The notes: generated by a model from the letters alone, not told the origin. Shown: positions 44,706 to 58,438, counted from the first letter of the stretch. The stretch: 64,000 nt of DNA from Eutreptiella sp. 'Long Island Sound 2002' (GCA_964036045.1 OZ038402.1:12729739-12793738), one strand, 5' to 3'. Made by a program: numbers and translations.

Positions 44706-45162
44706 CACTGGGGCGGTCATGGGCACTGGAGCCCTCCGGTTCTGAGAGGCCGTCCGGGCGGCGCAGTCCCGTTCCAGCCCCGTGACGATCCGCCACCGCC
44801 CCGTCACAAGCCCCGGCACAGTCCCGTGTGCGCAGTCCCGTGCCGGGGTCTGTCTCACACCACCACAAAATGCCCCATCGCATGGCAACGCGCACGTTCA
44901 AACGACGAATGATCTTCTCAACGTTCCGCCCCCGGAACGAGTTGGACGGTGCAGAGGGCCTCAGGCACAGAATTATACACACGGCTCCAAGGCCCCTTCG
45001 AAATCGGTGCTGAAGTACTCGCGACGTGCCCGGCCTGGCACCGCCGGCGCTGCAAACCCGCGAGACTCGACTGCAAACGGGTGCAGCATCGATCCATTCG
45101 CCCATGGGGACCGACAGAACCCGCTTTGGTTTTGTGTTGGGCCCGTCGCGATACAGAACCGG

Positions 45163-45360
45163 CCACAAAGCGGGTGTTGGTGCGCCGCGCGCGCACCGCG
45201 TCCGCACCGGCGGCAACGAGTGGTGGTCCAACACCGGGGCCCCATCCCAAGACGCCCCCACCCCAACCGCCCAGAGGACCCTACCAAAGCCCAGTTCCAA
45301 GCACAAGACCTGTCTTCCGGGGCTTTTTTGTTTGGTTGCCCACAAATCCCGCAGGCTTCT
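45163..45360 (+). repeat. Dispersed repeat family C, copy 2
   Basis: Second copy of the 21.6-kb repeat, downstream of the HIT gene. Open frames on both strands through it are not supported as genes. Confidence 0.7.
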
Positions 45361-45926
45361 GCGTAGATTTCCTTCTTTCGTGGAGGCAATTACCACCGGG
45401 AGGGTCCCCAGACACACCCAAAGTTTGCAGCGCGCGCGCACCGCGGCAAGAGCGCCCTCCAACAAAGCCGAGCTGCAAAGGTGCAGTCACAGACACGCAG
45501 CGCGCGAGCCCCCGGACCGATCGCAGCCTCAACCCGCTCTAGTGACTCCTCCCAAACACGTTTGTGGCGACGTCGAATACGTGTACCCCCGCCGGGCGAC
45601 AGGGGGTCGGTCGGGGTGCAGTGGTGGCCTATGGTACGGTCCTGAAGAATGGGATGTGCGCCTCTGGGCCGCTGGTGTCAAGGCGCACCGTCCGACCGAC
45701 GGCTTTGGATGGCCGGCCGCACACCTCCGGTCGGCGCTCGCCGCACACGCGACGGGGGCAAGGGACGGAGGCCCGGCACGAGGCCCGGCACGAGGCCTGG
45801 CAGAGATGGGCGAGCCCTGGAGGCCCCCGCCCCGGTCCCCGCCGCGCGCGCACGGCCCCGCGCGAGGCCTGGGGCGGGCCTTAGCGGGTCCAGTCAGACG
45901 GAGGGTGTGACGGGGGTCCTGACCGC

Positions 45927-46334
45927 TCACTGCAGCTTCTCGATGATCTTGGCCTTCAAACCCTCGCCATCCTCCAACTTGCCGGCCGGCCAGCCCACGC
46001 CCAGGCCCTGCTCGTTGCTCGGCTTGGGGATGATGTGGAAGTGCACGTGCGGCACCGCCTGATGGGCCTTGCTGCCGTTGTTCTGCAGGATGTTGTAGTC
46101 CGGGATGCCGGTGGCGTCCATCACGGCCTTGGCCAGCTTCGGGAGCACGCGACCGATGGCGGCGGAGGTGTCCTCGGGCACCTGGTGCAGGAACTCATAG
46201 CACTTCTTGGGGATGACCAGCGTGTGGCCGGGGGCGACGGGGTTGATGTCCAGGAAGGCGTACACCAGGTCGTCCTCATAGATCTTGTGGGATGGGATCT
46301 GCCCCGCGACGATCTTCTCGAAGATTCCGGCCAT
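45927..46334 (-). CDS. HIT-family (histidine triad) nucleotide hydrolase, 135 aa, intronless
   Basis: This is a complete single-exon frame from ATG at 46334 to TGA at 45929-45927. The family signature HVHFHII lies at residues 96-102, with the three histidines at 96, 98 and 100. It is preceded by the family-typical segments AFLDINPVAPGHTLVIPK (residues 26-43) and QNNG (84-87). HIT proteins are small homodimers that hydrolyse nucleoside phosphoramidates or dinucleotides, with the middle histidine of the triad forming the nucleotidyl intermediate. The length matches the bacterial/fungal HIT branch (about 130-140 aa), and the wording looks closer to fungal Hnt1-like proteins than to animal HINT1. 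No targeting peptide is visible, so a cytosolic enzyme is likely. The start codon lies only about 45 bp from a GAGGT microsatellite, which leaves little unique promoter sequence. The family call is firm; the exact substrate is unknown. Confidence 0.93.
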   Translation of the reverse strand: MAGIFEKIVAGQIPSHKIYEDDLVYAFLDINPVAPGHTLVIPKKCYEFLHQVPEDTSAAIGRVLPKLAKAVMDATGIPDYNILQNNGSKAHQAVPHVHFHIIPKPSNEQGLGVGWPAGKLEDGEGLKAKIIEKLQ

Positions 46335-46376
46335 TTGAATGTATGAAGCTGCTGCCCAGAAGCGGGGGTATGGGGG

Positions 46377-46613
46377 AGGTGGGGTGGGGTGGGGTGAGGT
46401 GAGGTGGGGTGAGGTGAGGTGAGGTGAGGTGAGATGAGGTGAGGTGAGGTGAGGTGAGGTGAGGTGAGGTGAGGTGAGGTGAGGTGAGGTGAGGTGAGGT
46501 GAGGTGAGGTGAGGTGAGGTGAGGTGAGGTGAGGTGAGGTGAGGTGAGGTGAGGTGAGGTGAGGTGAGGTGAGATGAGGTGAGGTGAGGTGAGGTGAGGT
46601 GAGATGAGGTGAG
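46377..46613. repeat. GAGGT pentanucleotide microsatellite, about 47 copies
   Basis: GAGGT repeats with a few GGGGT and GAGAT variants. They begin about 45 bp upstream of the HIT start codon and end exactly where the 32-bp satellite begins. Confidence 0.97.
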
Positions 46614-49600
46614 CCTGAAAATCTTTACACTGTTCCTACATAGTTCCTGAAAATCTTTACACTGTTCCTACATAGTTCCTGAAAATCTTTACACTGCTCC
46701 TACATAGTTCCTGAAAATCTTTACACTGTTCCTACATAGTTCCTGAAAATCTTTACACTGCTCCTACATAGTTCCTGAAAATCTTTACACTGTTCCTACA
46801 TAGTTCCTGAAAATCTTTACACTGTTCCTACATAGTTCCTGAAAATCTTTACACTGCTCCTACATAGTTCCTGAAAATCTTTACACTGTTCCTACATAGT
46901 TCCTGAAAATCTTTACACTGTTCCTACATAGTTCCTGAAAATCTTTACACTGTTCCTACATAGTTCCTGAAAATCTTTACACTGTTCCTACACAGTTCCT
47001 GAAAATCTTTACACTGTTCCTACACAGTTCCTGAAAATCTTTACACTGTTCCTACATAGTTCCTGAAAATCTTTACACTGTTCCTACATAGTTCCTGAAA
47101 ATCTTTACACTGTTCCTACACAGTTCCTGAAAATCTTTACACTGTTCCTACATAGTTCCTGAAAATCTTTACACTGTTCCTACATAGTTCCTGAAAATCT
47201 TTACACTGTTCCTACATAGTTCCTGAAAATCTTTACACTGTTCCTACACAGTTCCTGAAAATCTTTACACTGTTCCTACACAGTTCCTGAAAATCTTTAC
47301 ACTGTTCCTACACAGTTCCTGAAAATCTTTACACTGTTCCTACACAGTTCCTGAAAATCTTTACACTGTTCCTACATAGTTCCTGAAAATCTTTACACTG
47401 TTCCTACACAGTTCCTGAAAATCTTTACACTGTTCCTACACAGTTCCTGAAAATCTTTACACTGTTCCTACATAGTTCCTGAAAATCTTTACACTGTTCC
47501 TACATAGTTCCTGAAAATCTTTACACTGCTCCTACACAGTTCCTGAAAATCTTTACACTGTTCCTACATAGTTCCTGAAAATCTTTACACTGTTCCTACA
47601 TAGTTCCTGAAAATCTTTACACTGTTCCTACATAGTTCCTGAAAATCTTTACACTGTTCCTACACAGTTCCTGAAAATCTTTACACTGTTCCTACACAGT
47701 TCCTGAAAATCTTTACACTGTTCCTACATAGTTCCTGAAAATCTTTACACTGTTCCTACATAGTTCCTGAAAATCTTTACACTGTTCCTACACAGTTCCT
47801 GAAAATCTTTACACTGTTCCTACACAGTTCCTGAAAATCTTTACACTGTTCCTACACAGTTCCTGAAAATCTTTACACTGTTCCTACACAGTTCCTGAAA
47901 ATCTTTACACTGTTCCTACATAGTTCCTGAAAATCTTTACACTGTTCCTACACAGTTCCTGAAAATCTTTACACTGTTCCTACATAGTTCCTGAAAATCT
48001 TTACACTGTTCCTACATAGTTCCTGAAAATCTTTACACTGTTCCTACATAGTTCCTGAAAATCTTTACACTGTTCCTACATAGTTCCTGAAAATCTTTAC
48101 ACTGTTCCTACACAGTTCCTGAAAATCTTTACACTGTTCCTACACAGTTCCTGAAAATCTTTACACTGTTCCTACACAGTTCCTGAAAATCTTTACACTG
48201 TTCCTACACAGTTCCTGAAAATCTTTACACTGTTCCTACACAGTTCCTGAAAATCTTTACACTGTTCCTACACAGTTCCTGAAAATCTTTACACTGTTCC
48301 TACATAGTTCCTGAAAATCTTTACACTGTTCCTACATAGTTCCTGAAAATCTTTACACTGTTCCTACATAGTTCCTGAAAATCTTTACACTGTTCCTACA
48401 CAGTTCCTGAAAATCTTTACACTGTTCCTACACAGTTCCTGAAAATCTTTACACTGTTCCTACATAGTTCCTGAAAATCTTTACACTGTTCCTACATAGT
48501 TCCTGAAAATCTTTACACTGTTCCTACACAGTTCCTGAAAATCTTTACACTGTTCCTACATAGTTCCTGAAAATCTTTACACTGTTCCTACATAGTTCCT
48601 GAAAATCTTTACACTGTTCCTACATAGTTCCTGAAAATCTTTACACTGTTCCTACATAGTTCCTGAAAATCTTTACACTGTTCCTACATAGTTCCTGAAA
48701 ATCTTTACACTGCTCCTACATAGTTCCTGAAAATCTTTACACTGTTCCTACACAGTTCCTGAAAATCTTTACACTGTTCCTACACAGTTCCTGAAAATCT
48801 TTACACTGTTCCTACACAGTTCCTGAAAATCTTTACACTGCTCCTACATAGTTCCTGAAAATCTTTACACTGCTCCTACATAGTTCCTGAAAATCTTTAC
48901 ACTGTTCCTACACAGTTCCTGAAAATCTTTACACTGTTCCTACACAGTTCCTGAAAATCTTTACACTGTTCCTACATAGTTCCTGAAAATCTTTACACTG
49001 TTCCTACACAGTTCCTGAAAATCTTTACACTGTTCCTACATAGTTCCTGAAAATGTTTACACTGTTCCTACATAGTTCCTGAAAATCTTTACACTGTTCC
49101 TACATAGTTCCTGAAAATCTTTACACTGTTCCTACATAGTTCCTGAAAATCTTTACACTGTTCCTACATAGTTCCTGAAAATCTTTACACTGTTCCTACA
49201 CAGTTCCTGAAAATCTTTACACTGTTCCTACACAGTTCCTGAAAATCTTTACACTGTTCCTACATAGTTCCTGAAAATCTTTACACTGTTCCTACATAGT
49301 TCCTGAAAATCTTTACACTGTTCCTACATAGTTCCTGAAAATCTTTACACTGTTCCTACATAGTTCCTGAAAATCTTTACACTGTTCCTACATAGTTCCT
49401 GAAAATCTTTACACTGTTCCTACATAGTTCCTGAAAATCTTTACACTGCTCCTACATAGTTCCTGAAAATCTTTACACTGTTCCTACATAGTTCCTGAAA
49501 ATCTTTACACTGTTCCTACACAGTTCCTGAAAATCTTTACACTGTTCCTACATAGTTCCTGAAAATCTTTACACTGTTCCTACATAGTTCCTGAAAATCT

Positions 49601-52600
49601 TTACACTGTTCCTACATAGTTCCTGAAAATCTTTACACTGTTCCTACATAGTTCCTGAAAATCTTTACACTGTTCCTACATAGTTCCTGAAAATCTTTAC
49701 ACTGTTCCTACACAGTTCCTGAAAATCTTTACACTGTTCCTACATAGTTCCTGAAAATCTTTACACTGTTCCTACACAGTTCCTGAAAATCTTTACACTG
49801 TTCCTACACAGTTCCTGAAAATCTTTACACTGTTCCTACATAGTTCCTGAAAATCTTTACACTGCTCCTACATAGTTCCTGAAAATCTTTACACTGTTCC
49901 TACATAGTTCCTGAAAATCTTTACACTGTTCCTACATAGTTCCTGAACATCTTTACACTGTTCCTACACAGTTCCTGAAAATCTTTACACTGTTCCTACA
50001 CAGTTCCTGAAAATCTTTACACTGCTCCTACATAGTTCCTGAAAATCTTTACACTGCTCCTACATAGTTCCTGAAAATCTTTACACTGTTCCTACACAGT
50101 TCCTGAAAATCTTTACACTGTTCCTACATAGTTCCTGAAAATCTTTACACTGTTCCTACATAGTTCCTGAAAATCTTTACACTGTTCCTACATAGTTCCT
50201 GAAAATCTTTACACTGCTCCTACATAGTTCCTGAAAATCTTTACACTGTTCCTACACAGTTCCTGAAAATCTTTACACTGTTCCTACATAGTTCCTGAAA
50301 ATATTTACACTGTTCCTACATAGTTCCTGAAAATCTTTACACTGTTCCTACATAGTTCCTGAAAATCTTTACACTGTTCCTATATAGTTCCTGAAAATCT
50401 TTACAATGTTCCTACACAGTTCCTGAAAATCTTTACACTGTTCCTACATAGTTCCTGAAAATCTTTACACTGTTCCTACATAGTTCCTGAAAATCTTTAC
50501 ACTGTTCCTACACAGTTCCTGAAAATCTTTACACTGTTCCTACATGGTTCCTGAAAATCTTTACACTGTTCCTACATAGTTCCTGAAAATCTTTACACTG
50601 TTCCTACACAGTTCCTGAAAATCTTTACACTGTTCCTACATAGTTCCTGAAAATCTTTACACTGTTCCTACATAGTTCCTGAAAATCTTTACACTGTTCC
50701 TACACAGTTCCTGAAAATCTTTACACTGTTCCTACATAGTTCCTGAAAATCCTTACACTGTTCCTACATAGTTCCTGAAAATCTTTACACTGTTCCTACA
50801 TAGTTCCTGAAAATCTTTACACTGTTCCTACATAGTTCCTGAAAATCTTTACACTGTTCCTACATAGTTCCTGAAAATCTTTACACTGTTCCTACACAGT
50901 TCCTGAAAATCTTTACACTGTTCCTACATAGTTCCTGAAAATCTTTACACTGTTCCTACATAGTTCCTGAAAATCTTTACACTGTTCCTACACAGTTCCT
51001 GAAAATCTTTACACTGTTCCTACATAGTTCCTGAAAATCTTTACACTGTTCCTACATAGTTCCTGAAAATCTTTACACTGCTCCTACATAGTTCCTGAAA
51101 ATCTTTACACTGTTCCTACATAGTTCCTGAAAATCTTTACACTGTTCCTACATAGTTCCTGAAAATCTTTACACTGTTCCTACATAGTTCCTGAAAATCT
51201 TTACACTGTTCCTACATAGTTCCTGAAAATCTTTACACTGTTCCTACATAGTTCCTGAAAATCTTTACACTGCTCCTACATAGTTCCTGAAAATCTTTAC
51301 ACTGTTCCTACATAGTTCCTGAAAATCTTTACACTGTTCCTACATAGTTCCTGAAAATCTTTGCACTGTTCCTACATAGTTCCTGAAAATCTTTACACTG
51401 TTCCTACATAGTTCCTGAAAATCTTTACACTGCTCCTACATAGTTCCTGAAAATCTTTACACTGTTCCTACATAGTTCCTGAAAATCTTTACACTGTTCC
51501 TACATAGTTCCTGAAAATCTTTACACTGTTCCTACATAGTTCCTGAAAATCTTTACACTGCTCCTACATAGTTCCTGAAAATCTTTACACTGTTCCTACA
51601 TAGTTCCTGAAAATCTTTACACTGTTCCTACATAGTTCCTGAAAATCTTTACACTGTTCCTACATAGTTCCTGAAAATCTTTACACTGTTCCTACATAGT
51701 TCCTGAAAATCTTTACACTGTTCCTACATAGTTCCTGAAAATCTTTACACTGTTCCTACATAGTTCCTGAAAATCTTTACACTGTTCCTACATAGTTCCT
51801 GAAAATCTTTACACTGCTCCTACATAGTTCCTGAAAATCTTTACACTGTTCCTACACAGTTCCTGAAAATCTTTACACTGTTCCTACACAGTTCCTGAAA
51901 ACCTTTACACTGCTCCTACATAGTTCCTGAAAATGTTTACACTGTTCCTACATAGTTCCTGAAAATCTTTACACTGTTCCTACATAGTTCCTGAAAATCT
52001 TTGCACTGTTCCTACATAGTTCCTGAAAATCTTTACACTGCTCCTACAGAGTTCCTGAAAATCTTTACACTGTTCCTACATAGTTCCTGAACATCTTTAC
52101 ACTGTTCCTACATAGTTCCTGAAAATCTTTACACTGTTCCTACATAGTTCCTGAAAATCTTTACACTGCTCCTACATAGTTCCTGAAAATCTTTACACTG
52201 TTCCTACACAGTTCCTGAAAATCTTTACACTGTTCCTACATAGTTCCTGAAAATCTTTACACTGTTCCTACACAGTTCCTGAAAATCTTTACACTGTTCC
52301 TACATAGTTCCTGAAAATCTTTACACTGTTCCTACATAGTTCCTGAAAATCTTTACACTGTTCCTACATAGTTCCTGAAAAGCTTTACACTGTTCCTACA
52401 TAGTTCCTGAAAATCTTTACACTGTTCCTACATAGTTCCTGAAAATCTTTACACTGCTCCTACATAGTTCCTGAAAATCTTTACACTGTTCCTACACAGT
52501 TCCTGAAAATCTTTACACTGTTCCTACATAGTTCCTGAAAATCTTTACACTGTTCCTACATAGTTCCTGAAAATCTTTACACTGTTCCTACATAGTTCCT

Positions 52601-55600
52601 GAAAATCTTTACACTGTTCCTACATAGTTCCTGAAAATCTTTACACTGTTCCTACATAGTTCCTGAAAATCTTTACACTGCTCCTACATAGTTCCTGAAA
52701 ATCTTTACACTGTTCCTACATAGTTCCTGAAAATCTTTACACTGTTCCTACATAGTTCCTGAAAATCTTTACACTGCTCCTACATAGTTCCTGAAAATCT
52801 TTACACTGTTCCTACACAGTTCCTGAAAATCTTTACACTGTTCCTACATAGTTCCTGAAAATCTTTACACTGTTCCTACATAGTTCCTGAAAATCTTTAC
52901 ACTGTTCCTACATAGTTCCTGAAAATCTTTACACTGTTCCTACATAGTTCCTGAAAATCTTTACACTGTTCCTACATAGTTCCTGAAAATCTTTACACTG
53001 TTCCTACATAGTTCCTGAAAATCTTTACACTGCTCCTACATAGTTCCTGAAAATCTTTACACTGTTGCCACACAGTTCCTGAAAATCTTTACACTGTTCC
53101 TACACAGTTCCTGAAAACCTTTACACTGCTCCTACATAGTTCCTGAAAATGTTTACACTGTTCCTACATAGTTCCTGAAAATCTTTACACTGTTCCTACA
53201 TAGTTCCTGAAAATCTTTGCACTGTTCCTACATAGTTCCTGAAAATCTTTACACTGCTCCTACAGAGTTCCTGAAAATCTTTACACTGTTCCTACATAGT
53301 TCCTGAACATCTTTACACTGTTCCTACATAGTTCCTGAAAATCTTTACACTGTTCCTACATAGTTCCTGAAAATCTTTACACTGCTCCTACATAGTTCCT
53401 GAAAATCTTTACACTGTTCCTACACAGTTCCTGAAAATCTTTACACTGTTCCTACATAGTTCCTGAAAATCTTTACACTGTTCCTACACAGTTCCTGAAA
53501 ATCTTTACACTGTTCCTACATAGTTCCTGAAAATCTTTACACTGTTCCTACATAGTTCCTGAAAATCTTTACACTGTTCCTACATAGTTCCTGAAAATCT
53601 TTACACTGTTCCTACATAGTTCCTGAAAATCTTTACACTGTTCCTACATAGTTCCTGAAAATCTTTACACTGTTCCTACATAGTTCCTGAAAATCTTTAC
53701 ACTGTTCCTACATAGTTCCTGAAAATCTTTACACTGTTCCTACATAGTTCCTGAAAATCTTTACACTGTTCCTACATAGTTCCTGAAAATCTTTACACTG
53801 CTCCTACATAGTTCCTGAAAATCTTTACACTGTTCCTACATAGTTCCTGAAAATCTTTACACTGTTCCTACATAGTTCCTGAAAATCTTTGCACTGTTCC
53901 TACATAGTTCCTGAAAATCTTTACACTGTTCCTACATAGTTCCTGAAAATCTTTACACTGCTCCTACATAGTTCCTGAAAATCTTTTCACTGTTCCTACA
54001 TAGTTCCTGAAAATCTTTACACTGTTCCTACATAGTTCCTGAAAATCTTTACACTGTTCCTACATAGTTCCTGAAAATCTTTACACTGCTCCTACATAGT
54101 TCCTGAAAATCTTTACACTGTTCCTACATAGTTCCTGAAAATCTTTACACTGTTCCTACATAGTTCCTGAAAATCTTTACACTGTTCCTACATAGTTCCT
54201 GAAAATCTTTACACTGTTCCTACACAGTTCCTGAAAATCTTTACACTGTTCCTACATAGTTCCTGAAAATCTTTACACTGTTCCTACATAGTTCCTGAAA
54301 ATCTTTACACTGTTCCTACATAGTTCCTGAAAATCTTTACACTGTTCCTACATAGTTCCTGAAAATCTTTACACTGTTCCTACATAGTTCCTGAAAATCT
54401 TTACACTGTTCCTACATAGTTCCTGAAAATCTTTACACTGTTCCTACACAGTTCCTGAAAATCTTTACACTGTTCCTACATAGTTCCTGAAAATCTTTAC
54501 ACTGTTCCTACATAGTTCCTGAAAATCTTTACACTGTTCCTACATAGTTCCTGAAAATCTTTACACTGTTCCTACATAGTTCCTGAAAATCTTTACACTG
54601 TTCCTACATAGTTCCTGAAAATCTTTACACTGTTCCTACATAGTTCCTGAAAATCTTTACACTGTTCCTACATAGTTCCTGAAAATCTTTACACTGTTCC
54701 TACATAGTTCCTGAAAATCTTTACACTGTTCCTACATAGTTCCTGAAAATCTTTACACTGTTCCTACATAGTTCCTGAAAATCTTTACACTGTTCCTACA
54801 TAGTTCCTGAAAATCTTTACACTGTTCCTACATAGTTCCTGAAAATCTTTACACTGCTCCTACATAGTTCCTGAAAATCTTTACACTGTTCCTACATAGT
54901 TCCTGAAAACCTTTACACTGTTCCTACATAGTTCCTGAAAATCTTTACACTGTTCCTACATAGTTCCTGAAAATCTTTACACTGCTCCTACATAGTTCCT
55001 GAAAATCTTTACACTGTTCCTACATAGTTCCTGAAAATCTTTACACTGTTCCTACATAGTTCCTGAAAATCTTTACACTGTTCCTACATAGTTCCTGAAA
55101 ATCTTTACACTGTTCCTACATAGTTCCTGAAAATCTTTACACTGTTCCTACATAGTTCCTGAAAATCTTTACACTGTTCCTACATAGTTCCTGAAAATAT
55201 TTACACTGCTCCTACATAGTTCCTGAAAATCTTTACACTGTTCCTACATAGTTCCTGAAAATCTTTACACTGTTCCTACATAGTTCCTGAAAATCTTTAC
55301 ACTGTTCCTACATAGTTCCTGAAAATCTTTACACTGTTCCTACATAGTTCCTGAAAATCTTTACACTGTTCCTACATAGTTCCTGAAAATCTTTACACTG
55401 TTCCTACATAGTTCCTGAAAATCTTTACACTGTTCCTACATAGTTCCTGAAAATCTTTACACTGTTCCTACATAGTTCCTGAAAATCTTTACACTGCTCC
55501 TACATAGTTCCTGAAAATCTTTACACTGCTCCTACATAGTTCCTGAAAATCTTTACACTGTTCCTACATAGTTCCTGAAAATCTTTACACTGCTCCTACA

Positions 55601-58358
55601 TAGTTCCTGAAAATCTTTACACTGCTCCTACATAGTTCCTGAAAATCTTTACACTGCTCCTACATAGTTCCTGAAAATCTTTACACTGTTCCTACATAGT
55701 TCCTGAAAATCTTTACACTGTTCCTACATAGTTCCTGAAAATCTTTACACTGCTCCTACATAGTTCCTGAAAATCTTTACACTGCTCCTACATAGTTCCT
55801 GAAAATCTTTACACTGTTCCTACATAGTTCCTGAAAATCTTTACACTGTTCCTACATAGTTCCTGAAAATCTTTACACTGTTCCTACATAGTTCCTGAAA
55901 ATCTTTACACTGTTCCTACATAGTTCCTGAAAATCTTTACACTGTTCCTACATAGTTCCTGAAAATCTTTACACTGTTCCTACACAGTTCCTGAAAATCT
56001 TTACACTGTTCCTACATAGTTCCTGAAAATCTTTACACTGTTCCTACATAGTTCCTGAAAATCTTTACACTGTTCCTACATAGTTCCTGAAAATCTTTAC
56101 ACTGTTCCTACATAGTTCCTGAAAATCTTTACACTGTTCCTACATAGTTCCTGAAAATCTTTACACTGTTCCTACATAGTTCCTGAAAATCTTTACACTG
56201 TTCCTACATAGTTCCTGAAAATCTTTACACTGCTCCTACATAGTTCCTGAAAATCTTTACACTGTTCCTACATAGTTCCTGAAAATCTTTACACTGTTCC
56301 TACATAGTTCCTGAAAATCTTTACACTGTTCCTACATAGTTCCTGAAAATCTTTACACTGCTCCTACATAGTTCCTGAAAATCTTTACACTGCTCCTACA
56401 TAGTTCCTGAAAATCTTTACACTGTTCCTACATAGTTCCTGAAAATCTTTACACTGTTCCTACATAGTTCCTGAAAATCTTTACACTGCTCCTACATAGT
56501 TCCTGAAAATCTTTACACTGCTCCTACATAGTTCCTGAAAATCTTTACACTGTTCCTACATAGTTCCTGAAAATCTTTACACTGTTCCTACATAGTTCCT
56601 GAAAATCTTTACACTGTTCCTACATAGTTCCTGAAAATCTTTACACTGTTCCTACATAGTTCCTGAAAATCTTTACACTGTTCCTACATAGTTCCTGAAA
56701 ATCTTTACACTGTTCCTACACAGTTCCTGAAAATCTTTACACTGTTCCTACATAGTTCCTGAAAATCTTTACACTGTTCCTACATAGTTCCTGAAAATCT
56801 TTACACTGTTCCTACATAGTTCCTGAAAATCTTTACACTGTTCCTACATAGTTCCTGAAAATCTTTACACTGTTCCTACATAGTTCCTGAAAATCTTTAC
56901 ACTGTTCCTACATAGTTCCTGAAAATCTTTACACTGTTCCTACATAGTTCCTGAAAATCTTTACACTGCTCCTACATAGTTCCTGAAAATCTTTACACTG
57001 TTCCTACATAGTTCCTGAAAATCTTTACACTGTTCCTACATAGTTCCTGAAAATCTTTACACTGTTCCTACATAGTTCCTGAAAATCTTTACACTGTTCC
57101 TACATAGTTCCTGAAAATCTTTACACTGTTCCTACACAGTTCCTGAAAATCTTTACACTGTTCCTACATAGTTCCTGAAAATCTTTACACTGGTCCTACA
57201 TAGTTCCTGAAAATCTTTACACTGTTCCTACATAGTTCCTGAAAATCTTTACACTGCTCCTACATAGTTCCTGAAAATCTTTACACTGTTCCTACATAGT
57301 TCCTGAAAATCTTTACACTGTTCCTACATAGTTCCTGAAAATCTTTACACTGTTCCTACATAGTTCCTGAAAATCTTTACACTGTTCCTACATAGTTCCT
57401 GAAAATCTTTACACTGTTCCTACATAGTTCCTGAAAATCTTTACACTGTTCCTACATAGTTCCTGAAAATCTTTACACTGTTCCTACATAGTTCCTGAAA
57501 ATCTTTACACTGTTCCTACATAGTTCCTGAAAATCTTTACACTGCTCCTACATAGTTCCTGAAAATCTTTACACTGTTCCTACATAGTTCCTGAAAATCT
57601 TTACACTGTTCCTACATAGTTCCTGAAAATCTTTACACTGTTCCTACATAGTTCCTGAAAATCTTTACACTGTTCCTACATAGTTCCTGAAAATCTTTAC
57701 ACTGTTCCTACACAGTTCCTGAAAATCTTTACACTGTTCCTACATAGTTCCTGAAAATCTTTACACTGTTCCTACATAGTTCCTGAAAATGTTTACACTG
57801 TTCCTACATAGTTCCTGAAAATCTTTACACTGCTCCTACATAGTTCCTGAAAATCTTTACACTGTTCCTACATAGTTCCTGAAAATCTTTACACTGTTCC
57901 TACATAGTTCCTGAAAATCTTTACACTGTTCCTACATAGTTCCTGAAAATCTTTACACTGTTCCTACATAGTTCCTGAAAATCTTTACACTGTTCCTACA
58001 TAGTTCCTGAAAATCTTTACACTGTTCCTACATAGTTCCTGAAAATCTTTACACTGTTCCTACATAGTTCCTGAAAATCTTTACACTGTTCCTACATAGT
58101 TCCTGAAAATCTTTACATTGTTCCTACATAGTTCCTGAAAATCTTTACACTGTTCCTACATAGTTCCTGAAAATCTTTACACTGTTCCTACATAGTTCCT
58201 GAAAATCTTTACACTGTTCCTACATAGTTCCTGAAAATCTTTACACTGTTCCTACATAGTTCCTGAAAATCTTTACACTGCTCCTACATAGTTCCTGAAA
58301 ATCTTTACACTGCTCCTACATAGTTCCTGAAAATCTTTACACTGCTCCTACATAGTTC
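46614..58358. repeat. 32-bp satellite array, about 367 copies, 11.7 kb
   Basis: The unit starts CCTGAAAATCTTTACACTGT and ends TCCTACATAGTT. The first unit starts at 46614 and the last at 58326, exactly 366 x 32 bp apart. Common variants are TGCTCC for TGTTCC and CACAG for CATAG; rare ones include AACCTTT, AATGTTT, TTTGCAC, CAGAG and GAACATC. CACAG is frequent at about 47-51 kb and rare after 54.5 kb. There is no open frame and no other gene in it. Confidence 0.99.
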
Positions 58359-58412
58359 GGAAGTATGATAATAAGACAGCTGGCGGGGGGCTCGGACCCG
58401 GCAGCACATGCT

Positions 58413-58438
58413 CCACATGGTTTTGGATAACCATGTGG
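58413..58438. repeat. Perfect 10-bp hairpin in the satellite spacer
   Basis: CCACATGGTT and AACCATGTGG are separated by six bases (TTGGAT). They lie in the 160-bp segment between the main array and its detached copies. Confidence 0.85.

Larger units (their letters stand above)
40728..45926. other. Intergenic DNA between the HIT and FUSC-like genes
   Basis: 42.8-44.7 kb is the densest poly-G/poly-C zone, with more than 20 runs of ten or more. 41.46-42.4 kb has plus-strand open frames in two phases (to 278 codons), and 42.4-42.9 kb a Cys-rich one; none has a recognisable domain. A segment at about 40820-40990 (TGCCCAGCCAC, CCTCCAACCGCC) recurs diverged at about 62190-62310. Confidence 0.4.

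Noticed and set aside
44275-45465. 396-codon minus-strand open frame between the HIT and FUSC-like genes
   Set aside because: It runs through dispersed repeat C and poly-G/C tracts, has no recognisable domain, and competes with plus-strand frames of similar length.
46614-58358. Possible CRISPR array (32-bp units)
   Set aside because: There are no spacers between units and no cas-like genes; it is a plain tandem satellite.
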